Assembly (NCBI GenBank): GCA_021323495.1
Contig: JAJQJO010000088.1
Span: 1 to 11,073, forward strand
Direction: 5' to 3'
DNA length: 11,073 bases
Source of the DNA: Cellvibrio sp.
Lineage (GTDB): Bacteria > Pseudomonadota > Gammaproteobacteria > Pseudomonadales > Cellvibrionaceae
Positions 1 to 6,132 of this stretch are shown here, piece by piece (the stretch's first letter is position 1; the number at the start of each line of letters is the position of its first letter). Below the pieces are notes generated by a model. The model saw only the letters and a program-made list of their open reading frames with translations, was not told the origin of the DNA and did no database searches. The translations under genes and the position numbers were made by a program.

Positions 1-1348
1 GGGCGAATGATTTATCCGAAACATCGACATTTACCAGATTCAACCCTTGTTCGGAGAACATTTCGCGCAGACGGTTTAACTGTTGATCAAGGGCTTCGCG
101 CACTACTGGATGAGGGCTGGTAAAGGTAACGCTGGCCTGGTCCTGGTTAATACTGACCCTGACCTGCATCGGGCCAAGCTCGGGTGGATCCAACCGTATT
201 TCGGCGGCACTTACATTTTGTGCCGCAAGCCAAAGCACCTTGTCACCCACCGCCTGGCTCCACTGCGGACTGCCTACGGTCACAGGTACACCGGTCTGAA
301 CGACAAACGCGCGGGCTGCAGGGGATTGCGCTTCGGTCAATCGCGTGAGCGATTCCACCGCCGCCCCGATAACGGTCGGCTTTGCCAAATCAACGGCGGC
401 CTTATCTTGCGCGGGCGCAGACGTGCTAGCGTCGGTTAACTTATTCAGCGCCGCTTTGGAATTCAGTAAGAGGAAATCCGGGTTTTCGCCGTTGTCAGCA
501 TCGGCAGAAGGCTCGCCTTCAGTGTCAGCACTGAGGGCCGGTTCAAGCGTTAAATTATCACTCACATCACCAGCCAGTGCTCCGGTCAATCCGGCCACGG
601 CCGCTAAAGGTTGTGCAGTTGTTAGCGGGGAGTTAACAGCCGCTGCAGATCCAACCTGCCCCAGGGCGGCTTGATTGATTGTCGCCAAAGGCCCAACCAA
701 GGCATCGGCGGGCGCTCCTGCGACCACTGAAGCCAGCGGAGACTGGTTTGCATCTGGTGACACGAGATTAAGGTCAGGATTCACAAGCACTGCGATATCT
801 TCTCTGGTTGGATCAACCAGCCCCAGAGGATTCGTCTCCGGATCAAACAAATCTTCAGGTGATACTAACAGCGCGCTGGATTGGTCAGGCATTGCAAGCG
901 CTGGATCGATTGGCGCATCTCCGGTAGCCAGAGCAAGATCAGCCTGTTCATTTGGAGTTTGTTCCTCAACCGAACCAGCATTCTTTTGAGCAGTATCTGC
1001 CGGTGTTTTCAAATCGCCTTTATCTGGCGATTCAGTTCTGGTTTCACCTGCTGTGCTCGCTTCATCAGGCCGTGCGTCGCGACGCGAATCGGTCCTGACA
1101 GTTTCCGGCTTTGGATTATGCCGGTCGATTGGTTTTGACGCGGAGCGAACTGCACCTGGAGCCTCGCTTGCAGTACTTTCCTTACGCGCAACCGGCTTGC
1201 GGGCGGCAACTTCTGGCCGGGCTTGTTCAAGTGCCTGCTGGAATTTTTCATTGGTTTGCGCGCGCGTCTTTGCTGTAGCAGCCTTTGTAGCGGCTGGATT
1301 GGTGCCGCTTGCACCCAATAAACTATTCAAAAGATTGGCATTACTCAT
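1..1348 (-). CDS. fliK: Flagellar hook-length control protein FliK (3' end cut by window edge)
   Basis: FliK is the exported molecular ruler of the flagellar hook. Its C-terminal domain contacts FlhB and switches export from hook to filament substrates. I read the minus-strand frame from the ATG at 1348 to position 2 (449 codons) and found no stop; the stop codon lies outside the window. The N-terminal and middle parts are low-complexity, rich in Ala, Pro, Asp, Glu and Ser, as expected for the disordered ruler part. Near residues 380-400 comes the Flg_hook core, with the family hallmark LDPPELGPMQVRV followed by a stretch containing HPVVREAL and LREMFSEQGL. The start is supported by an AGGAG Shine-Dalgarno (plus-strand 1355-1359) six bases upstream. 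A strong sigma-54 promoter lies about 75 bp upstream, so fliK can be transcribed independently of the upstream genes. Identity is secure; total length is unknown, though probably only a few tens of residues are missing. Confidence 0.93.
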   Translation of the reverse strand, partial: MSNANLLNSLLGASGTNPAATKAATAKTRAQTNEKFQQALEQARPEVAARKPVARKESTASEAPGAVRSASKPIDRHNPKPETVRTDSRRDARPDEASTAGETRTESPDKGDLKTPADTAQKNAGSVEEQTPNEQADLALATGDAPIDPALAMPDQSSALLVSPEDLFDPETNPLGLVDPTREDIAVLVNPDLNLVSPDANQSPLASVVAGAPADALVGPLATINQAALGQVGSAAAVNSPLTTAQPLAAVAGLTGALAGDVSDNLTLEPALSADTEGEPSADADNGENPDFLLLNSKAALNKLTDASTSAPAQDKAAVDLAKPTVIGAAVESLTRLTEAQSPAARAFVVQTGVPVTVGSPQWSQAVGDKVLWLAAQNVSAAEIRLDPPELGPMQVRVSINQDQASVTFTSPHPVVREALDQQLNRLREMFSEQGLNLVNVDVSDKSFA

Positions 1349-1364
1349 CTGCTGCTCCTGCTCA

Positions 1365-1393
1365 GGATCCGGCAAGGGTTTGCCGCGGGATCC
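1365..1393 (-). other. Imperfect hairpin in the fliK mRNA leader
   Basis: Between the sigma-54 promoter and the fliK start lies an inverted repeat. GGATCC-GGCAA (1365-1375) pairs with TTGCC (1380-1384) and GGATCC (1388-1393) around a 4-nt loop, with a 3-nt bulge on one side. It ends about five bases from the AGGAG ribosome binding site, so it could affect translation initiation or mRNA stability. No T tract follows, so it is not a Rho-independent terminator. Function is unknown. Confidence 0.35.
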
Positions 1394-1420
1394 ACTAATA
1401 ATTCGGTTCAGGAGGTTATT

Positions 1421-1437
1421 TGCAAGGCAAGTGCCAG
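1421..1437 (-). promoter_or_regulatory. Sigma-54 (RpoN) promoter for fliK
   Basis: Read on the minus strand the site is CTGGCACTTGCCTTGCA. It fits the -24/-12 consensus TGGCAC-N5-TTGC, with the required ten bases between the GG and GC dinucleotides. Transcription would start near 1410, giving a leader of about 62 nt before the fliK ATG. RpoN-dependent promoters with an NtrC-type activator of the FleQ/FleR kind are usual for mid-class flagellar genes in polarly flagellated gammaproteobacteria. No activator gene is in this window. Confidence 0.82.
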
Positions 1438-1571
1438 TTCGCGCTTTTATGGAGTGCAAGCTTTAAACGAGAGTTATTGGCTAACTATTAGATAGACGTT
1501 ATTGAATCAATTTTGAAGGTATAGGGATAGCGAGAGCTAAAGATTACGGGCATAAATCAGTTGCAAGACAA

Positions 1572-1904
1572 TCAGGACAACGAACGCAACAACACTTCAA
1601 CCCGCACAAATTCCTGCTCTATCGCATGCAGATCGTCGGCCAAACCATCCAGATTATTTGCCAGGGCTTTTTTCTCTAAAGCAGAACAGAGAGAGGCTAA
1701 ATGTGGAGCACCAATATTACTGCTGCTGCCTTTGAAACTATGCGCCGCCCTGCGGATCAAGTCGGCCTCGGTGCCTTTGATTACGTTGTGCAGGGTTTGG
1801 ATACGGTCATTGGAATCCTGGACAAAGGTATCGATCAATAATGCAAAATCGTCTTCCATAACTTGCTTGAGTGTATTTAAGGTGTCGTAGTCCAGATGTT
1901 CCAT
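1572..1904 (-). CDS. hptB: Histidine phosphotransferase (Hpt) domain protein, HptB-like
   Basis: This is a single-domain phosphorelay protein of 110 residues that carries phosphate from a hybrid sensor kinase to a response regulator in the cytoplasm. The Hpt signature is clear: AAHSFKGSSSNIG, with His55 as the likely phospho-acceptor, inside a predicted all-helical bundle. Length is typical of a stand-alone Hpt protein. It sits 99 bp downstream of the response regulator gene, in the gene set described in Pseudomonas aeruginosa as HsbA-HsbR-HptB, so the neighbouring regulator is the natural partner. The ribosome binding site is weak (a GAG about 11 bases before the ATG), and the upstream gap holds a pyrimidine-rich repeat on the transcribed strand. 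The donor kinase is not in this window. The domain assignment is seen directly; the HptB orthology is inferred from gene order. Confidence 0.88.
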   Translation of the reverse strand: MEHLDYDTLNTLKQVMEDDFALLIDTFVQDSNDRIQTLHNVIKGTEADLIRRAAHSFKGSSSNIGAPHLASLCSALEKKALANNLDGLADDLHAIEQEFVRVEVLLRSLS

Positions 1905-1933
1905 TGGTCGGCATCTCGTTACTGTTTAGGAAG

Positions 1934-2000
1934 AAGTCAGGAAGAAAAAAGTCAGAAAGAAAAGTCAGGATTAAAAATCAGAATGAAAACGTTAGATCAG
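1934..2000. repeat. Short degenerate tandem repeat upstream of hptB
   Basis: On the plus strand the heptamer AAGTCAG occurs at 1934-1940, 1949-1955 and 1962-1968. Two degenerate copies follow (AAATCAG near 1975-1981, AGATCAG near 1994-2000), with A/G-rich spacers giving a period of roughly 13 to 18 bases. The hptB transcript would read these as repeated CTGACTT units in a C/U-rich leader. The pattern could come from replication slippage. No known regulatory motif was recognised. Confidence 0.5.
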
Positions 2001-2003
2001 GAA

Positions 2004-3713
2004 TCAATCATCATTCACCCATGAAAAGGCGACTTCGACAATATTACCGCATCCCAGATAGGTTACAGCACCACACAGCTTTTCTACCAGCGCTATACCG
2101 CGTCCACTGTACCCGAAGGTTGAAAGATTATCGGTTGTGCGCGCCTGATAATCGAATCCATCGCCACTATCCTCAATGCGCACTTTTAACAAGCCGCCAT
2201 TCTCATTGGTTTTATGCGCGATATTGATCCGCACAAATCCTTCAGTCACCTGATTAATGCGCTGCTCACGCAATTCATAGTAATCCGAAAAACCATCCGA
2301 TGTTTGCTTGAGGTTGGAATCCAGTTTCAACACCCCGTGTTCCAATGCATTGGTATACAACTCAGCCAGGATCGTATAAAGCGTACTGCTAAAAGCGCGC
2401 AAGCTGGGTACTTCCATCAACACATTTAATAGCATCGGCAAGGGGTCAAACACCTTAAAGCTGGTGGGCTTTACTTCAAACCCCATAGTCCATTCAATTT
2501 CTGAATTGCCAAAACGATCACTGGCTTCTTTAGCGAAACTATTTACACGGGACGGTTCGTCCATGCGAATTTCCAACAATGACAAATCATCGTCTTTTTC
2601 GCCACCGCCAACAAACTGTTGCACAGCCTCAATAATTCCATCGAATAAATGATCAGGAGCGGAGGTGGAACTAAATACCTCTTTCAATCGCCCCTCACCG
2701 AACATTTCACCCTGGGCGTTGCGCGCCTCATGAATTCCGTCGGACCAGACAAATATCCGGTCTTCTTTCTGCAATTCAAAATATTCGCAATTGTCCTTAA
2801 ACGCGCGATTGGATAAAACACCAAGTGGCAAATGTGTAGATTTAACCGAAGTCACATTGCCTTCTTTGTGATGATAAACAAAACAATCGGGTAAGCCACC
2901 ATTCCAGATTTTCAAGCGTTTTTTGCGAAAGTTGATATCCATCATGGTGGCGCAACAAAATATCCCCACCGGCAAAATATTTTTTAATTTGCCGTTAATT
3001 TCGCGCAGGATATCGGTCATGGAAAAGCCTTTCGGCACCATCCCGTAAAACGTGGACGCCAGCGGCATTGCGCCAATCGCAGCAGGCAGGCCATGGCCGG
3101 TAAAATCACCGAGCAATACCATCATACTGCCATTGGGGCGCATCGCCGCCACCAGGACATCACCATTAAAAACAGCGAGCGAAGATAAAAAATAGCGAAC
3201 ATTACTGGCATTCAAACAGCCGCTGTGAGCAACATTGTCAAACACATGTTTGGCAACGGTTTGCTCCTGCAATAAACGATTATTGTACTGCATGATCTGA
3301 TTGTGTTGCGCGAGCATAGTGCTATGCAATTCACGCATGCGGTTAAATGATTTTATTTTGGCTTGCAGAATGATTCGGTTGTATGGTTTAGAGAGAAAAT
3401 CATCGCCACCCGCATCCAGGCACTGCACCAGTGATTCGGTATCAGAAAGGGAGGTCAGAAAAATAATGGGGACTAATTCATCGCCCGCAAGTTCCTTGAT
3501 TTTGCGCGCCGCGCCAAAACCATCGAGCTCCGGCATCAAAGCATCGAGCAATACGATATCGGGTTTTTCAGCGATGTAAACTTGAACGGCCTCAAGCCCA
3601 TTACACGCAGAAACTACGTTGTGCCCTTCCTTGCGTACAATACTTTCCAAGATAAGTCTGTCGGTATCTGTATCATCAGCGACCAGAATTTTCAAACGGC
3701 GAACATTATTCAT
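2004..3713 (-). CDS. hsbR: Response regulator with PP2C phosphatase and HATPase domains, HsbR-like
   Basis: This is a 569-residue cytoplasmic regulator with three modules. The N-terminal receiver domain (about 5-120) keeps the acidic pair Asp13/Asp14, phospho-acceptor Asp57 (LLDALMPELDGFG), Thr87 and Lys109. A helical linker leads to a SpoIIE/PP2C-type phosphatase (about 175-385) with metal-binding motifs NGDVL (Asp185), GDFTGHG (Asp203), WSDGIHEA (Asp325) and DDD (374-376). The C-terminal GHKL/HATPase domain (about 425-569) has the N box ELYTNALEHG (Glu451, Asn455), EDSGDG and SGRGIALV. Phosphatase and kinase-like domains in one chain suit a protein that both removes and adds phosphate on the STAS partner encoded just upstream. 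I prefer the ATG at 3713, preceded by GGAAG seven bases away, over an in-frame ATG seven codons upstream (3734) that lacks a good ribosome binding site. The symbol follows the P. aeruginosa homologue. Confidence 0.88.
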   Translation of the reverse strand: MNNVRRLKILVADDTDTDRLILESIVRKEGHNVVSACNGLEAVQVYIAEKPDIVLLDALMPELDGFGAARKIKELAGDELVPIIFLTSLSDTESLVQCLDAGGDDFLSKPYNRIILQAKIKSFNRMRELHSTMLAQHNQIMQYNNRLLQEQTVAKHVFDNVAHSGCLNASNVRYFLSSLAVFNGDVLVAAMRPNGSMMVLLGDFTGHGLPAAIGAMPLASTFYGMVPKGFSMTDILREINGKLKNILPVGIFCCATMMDINFRKKRLKIWNGGLPDCFVYHHKEGNVTSVKSTHLPLGVLSNRAFKDNCEYFELQKEDRIFVWSDGIHEARNAQGEMFGEGRLKEVFSSTSAPDHLFDGIIEAVQQFVGGGEKDDDLSLLEIRMDEPSRVNSFAKEASDRFGNSEIEWTMGFEVKPTSFKVFDPLPMLLNVLMEVPSLRAFSSTLYTILAELYTNALEHGVLKLDSNLKQTSDGFSDYYELREQRINQVTEGFVRINIAHKTNENGGLLKVRIEDSGDGFDYQARTTDNLSTFGYSGRGIALVEKLCGAVTYLGCGNIVEVAFSWVNDD

Positions 3714-3763
3714 AAGATCGCTTCCATACCACACTCAGCACACAACTTGGGCAGCTCATTCAC

Positions 3764-4069
3764 CTATTGGATATCGAACAATTGTTCGAAGTTGGAAATC
3801 AATAAGATTTTTTTGACATCAGGGGCACAATTCACAATCTGGATATTGGATTGCTCACCGCCGGCATAGTCGCGCAACAATAACAACATACCCAACGCGG
3901 AACTATCCAGATAAGAAGTGCCCTGTAAATCAACACGATAATGCGCGGGAGCCTGGGCAAGTTTTTCATATGCGCCGCGAAATTCCTGATGAGAACTGAA
4001 ATCGAAACGGCCCTGGATATAAATAGTGACTTGATTGCCATCAGGAGAAACTGTTGACGTGATCGCCAT
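3764..4069 (-). CDS. hsbA: STAS-domain anti-sigma factor antagonist, HsbA-like
   Basis: This 101-residue protein is a single STAS domain of the SpoIIAA/RsbV type. The strand-helix pattern ends in YLDSSALGMLLLLR, which holds the conserved phosphorylation site; Ser56, just after Asp55, is the likely modified residue. Such proteins switch partners depending on phosphorylation, binding an anti-sigma factor or another client only in one state. The adjacent regulator gene (50 bp downstream) encodes both PP2C and HATPase domains, the expected modifying enzymes. In P. aeruginosa the HsbA protein is reported to act on FlgM, which fits this flagellar location. A good ribosome binding site, AGAGG (in 4075-4080), stands about six bases before the ATG. 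The gap of 190 bp to fliJ suggests that the module may have its own promoter. Confidence 0.88.
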   Translation of the reverse strand: MAITSTVSPDGNQVTIYIQGRFDFSSHQEFRGAYEKLAQAPAHYRVDLQGTSYLDSSALGMLLLLRDYAGGEQSNIQIVNCAPDVKKILLISNFEQLFDIQ

Positions 4070-4172
4070 GTCTTACCTCTTTAAAAAACTCTAAACATTC
4101 CCAACACGAGTCTATCGGAGACAACGCCCCCTTCGCCAGCACAACCTAAGGATAGCCTATAAAAACCTGAGA

Positions 4173-4188
4173 TGCCGGAGACTTGCCG
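4173..4188 (-). promoter_or_regulatory. Weak sigma-54-like site upstream of the STAS gene
   Basis: In the 190-bp gap between fliJ and the STAS gene, the minus strand reads CGGCAAGTCTCCGGCA. It keeps GGCA at the -24 element and GCA at -12 with the right ten-base GG to GC spacing, but departs from consensus at the TT before GC and elsewhere. A start near 4162 would leave a leader of about 93 nt. No clear sigma-70 or sigma-28 promoter was found in this gap. This is only a candidate. Confidence 0.22.
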
Positions 4189-4259
4189 CAATATAAACAA
4201 TAACTAAAAAAAACGCCTCAAATAATCAATTTACATTAACTATTGATCAACCGGCCCAA

Positions 4260-4715
4260 TTATTGGCCAGAATCGGTTTGGCGTTGCAGTTGCTGCGAGC
4301 TTAGTTCATCCAATTCTTTCTGCAACCGTTTGTCGAGCAAGAGATTATCTTCTTGCTGCAAGCGCGTGATCAAGTCTTCAATTGATTTGCGTTTTTGATG
4401 TTTTGTGCGCCACTGTTGTTGAAGGGAGTCAAGCATAACTTTGTAACGTTCAACTTTGGTTTCCTGTTCCCGACAGGCTTCATTCAATCGGTTTATAAAG
4501 CTGCTGTAATTAATTAATTCATGAGCCAATACACCTTGGCGTAATTCACCCTGGGCATGTAAATACTGATCGGCATAATCGCGCAGTTCGGCCAATTGCC
4601 GTTCTTCCTGGGCAAGCTGTTCGCGGAACTGGCTGAGTTTTGTGGCAGCTTCATCCTCTTGCCGTTCAGCCAGGGTCAATACTACTTTCATGCGTTTGGC
4701 GCGGGATTCAGCCAT
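4260..4715 (-). CDS. fliJ: Flagellar export chaperone/ATPase stalk protein FliJ
   Basis: FliJ is the central-stalk component of the flagellar type III export ATPase; it helps couple FliI to the FlhA gate and escorts late-substrate chaperones. The 151-residue product is almost entirely charged, heptad-rich helix (Glu, Gln, Lys, Arg, Leu), consistent with a long antiparallel coiled coil, and is near the usual length of about 150. Sequence identity within FliJ is always low, so the call rests on size, coiled-coil character and position directly after fliI (29-bp gap). A GAGG ribosome binding site lies seven bases before the ATG at 4715. About 57 bases past the stop, the minus strand has a run of eight T residues but no GC-rich hairpin before it, so transcription may continue into the signalling genes. 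Confidence 0.88.
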   Translation of the reverse strand: MAESRAKRMKVVLTLAERQEDEAATKLSQFREQLAQEERQLAELRDYADQYLHAQGELRQGVLAHELINYSSFINRLNEACREQETKVERYKVMLDSLQQQWRTKHQKRKSIEDLITRLQQEDNLLLDKRLQKELDELSSQQLQRQTDSGQ

Positions 4716-4744
4716 TTTGGATCCTCACAAATCTCACTGTCTTT

Positions 4745-6130
4745 TTACTTGTGACGATGTTGCGCTGCCAGCGGACTGTTGGCTTTGGTATTCGCGGGTG
4801 GTTTGAGTAGTGCTTTGAGATTGGCGATAGATTCAGGCAAACGCACGCCCTGTTTAATGCCCTGTTGGATAAAAGCACGCAGATGCGGAAACCGTTCAAT
4901 AGCGGCGTCGGTATCCGGATCAGCGCCGGGTGTATAAGCTCCGATCGCAATCAAATCGCGATTTTGTTGGTAGCGCGCCAACAATTGTTTAAAGCGCTGC
5001 ATCATTTTCAGATGATCATCATCAACGATATTTTGCATCGCCCGGCTGATTGAAGCTTCCACATCAATGGCGGGATAAATCCCCTCCTCTGCCAGACGCC
5101 GCGACAGCACCACATGCCCATCAAGGATCGCCCGCGCCGAATCGGCGATCGGGTCCTGCAAATCATCACCTTCCGTTAATACCGTATAAAACGCAGTAAT
5201 CGAACCCTCACCCTCAGCGGCGTTCCCCGCACGTTCAACCAGTTGCGGAATTTTGGCAAATACTGAGGGAGGATAACCTTTGGTTGCAGGTGGTTCACCA
5301 ATCGCTAACGCAATTTCACGCTGCGCTTGGGCGAAGCGTGTGAGTGAATCCATTAACAGCAAAACATTTAAACCTTGGTCGCGATAATACTCAGCAATGC
5401 GGCTCGATAACTGTGATGCACGCAAGCGCATCAAGGGCGCATCGTCAGCGGGTGATGCCACTACCACGGCACGCCGTAAACCTTCTTCGCCCAGGATATG
5501 ATCAATAAATTCTTTTACTTCTCGGCCACGTTCGCCAACCAATCCCACTACGACAACATCTGCTGTGGTAAACCGGGTCATCATTCCCATGAGCACACTT
5601 TTACCGACCCCGGAGCCCGCCATTAATCCCAGGCGTTGACCGCGCCCGACGGTGATCAATGCATTGATTGCACGCACACCCACATCGAGTGGCTCACTGA
5701 TGGGATGGCGCTGGAGCGGATTTATTTCGTGCGGGGTAAAATCAAGGAATTCGTCGCCGATCAGCGGGCCTTTGCCATCGAGTGGTTGGCCAATGCCATT
5801 TACAACACGGCCTAATAATTGCGGTCCGACGCGCATCCCCATTTGGGTTGCCACCGGAACAACCCGCGCGCCCGGTTGCAATCCCTCAACGCGTTTGATC
5901 GGCATTAAAAAAACTCTATCGCCGGAAAAACCAACGACCTCGGCTTCAATACGGCGATTATCGCTATTGATAATTTCGCATTGGCGGCCAACAGATACGT
6001 TTAAACCCACAGCCTCTAATGTCAACCCAACTGAACGCGTAATGCGCCCTTCTGCCTGGGGTTCCACTATCACTAATTTACGCGGTGCGTAAGCGCGCAG
6101 ACGGGAATTAATGGATTGCCGCTCTGACAT
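4745..6130 (-). CDS. fliI: Flagellum-specific ATPase FliI
   Basis: FliI is the hexameric ATPase at the cytoplasmic face of the flagellar export apparatus, related to the F1 ATPase beta subunit, and drives early steps of substrate unloading. The 461-residue protein shows an N-terminal beta-barrel region (about 15-95), Walker A AGSGVGKS (171-178), GLVGERGREV with catalytic Glu200, Walker B LLLMDSLTRFAQAQ (Asp261) and the conserved GYPPSVFAKIPQLVERAG segment (285-302). Length is normal for the family. The start at 6130 lies just two bases after the fliH stop codon, so translation is likely coupled to fliH; a G-rich stretch at the fliH end can act as ribosome binding site. No missing catalytic residues were noticed. 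Confidence 0.98.
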   Translation of the reverse strand: MSERQSINSRLRAYAPRKLVIVEPQAEGRITRSVGLTLEAVGLNVSVGRQCEIINSDNRRIEAEVVGFSGDRVFLMPIKRVEGLQPGARVVPVATQMGMRVGPQLLGRVVNGIGQPLDGKGPLIGDEFLDFTPHEINPLQRHPISEPLDVGVRAINALITVGRGQRLGLMAGSGVGKSVLMGMMTRFTTADVVVVGLVGERGREVKEFIDHILGEEGLRRAVVVASPADDAPLMRLRASQLSSRIAEYYRDQGLNVLLLMDSLTRFAQAQREIALAIGEPPATKGYPPSVFAKIPQLVERAGNAAEGEGSITAFYTVLTEGDDLQDPIADSARAILDGHVVLSRRLAEEGIYPAIDVEASISRAMQNIVDDDHLKMMQRFKQLLARYQQNRDLIAIGAYTPGADPDTDAAIERFPHLRAFIQQGIKQGVRLPESIANLKALLKPPANTKANSPLAAQHRHK

Positions 6131-6132
6131 GA

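Noticed and set aside
345..1466. Several plus-strand open frames opposite fliK
   Set aside because: They are mirror frames of the Ala/Pro/Asp-rich fliK sequence; the minus-strand frame is open throughout and carries the Flg_hook motif.
3714..3734. Upstream ATG start for the response regulator
   Set aside because: No good ribosome binding site; the internal ATG at 3713 has GGAAG at proper spacing and puts the receiver residues at CheY-like positions (13, 14, 57, 87, 109).
4093..4105. Possible further REP-like fragment (CATTCCCA followed by ACGAG)
   Set aside because: It matches only half of the palindrome seen in fliH, has no paired arm and is short enough to be chance.
4100..4130. Sigma-28-like TCCGATAG motif upstream of the STAS gene
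   Set aside because: It matches six of eight bases of the -10 box, but there is no TAAA -35 element at the proper distance.
4195..4262. Possible terminator after fliJ (run of eight T on the minus strand)
   Set aside because: No GC-rich stem directly precedes the T run; only a weak 6-bp AT-rich ATCAAT/ATTGAT pairing with an 11-nt loop lies further up.
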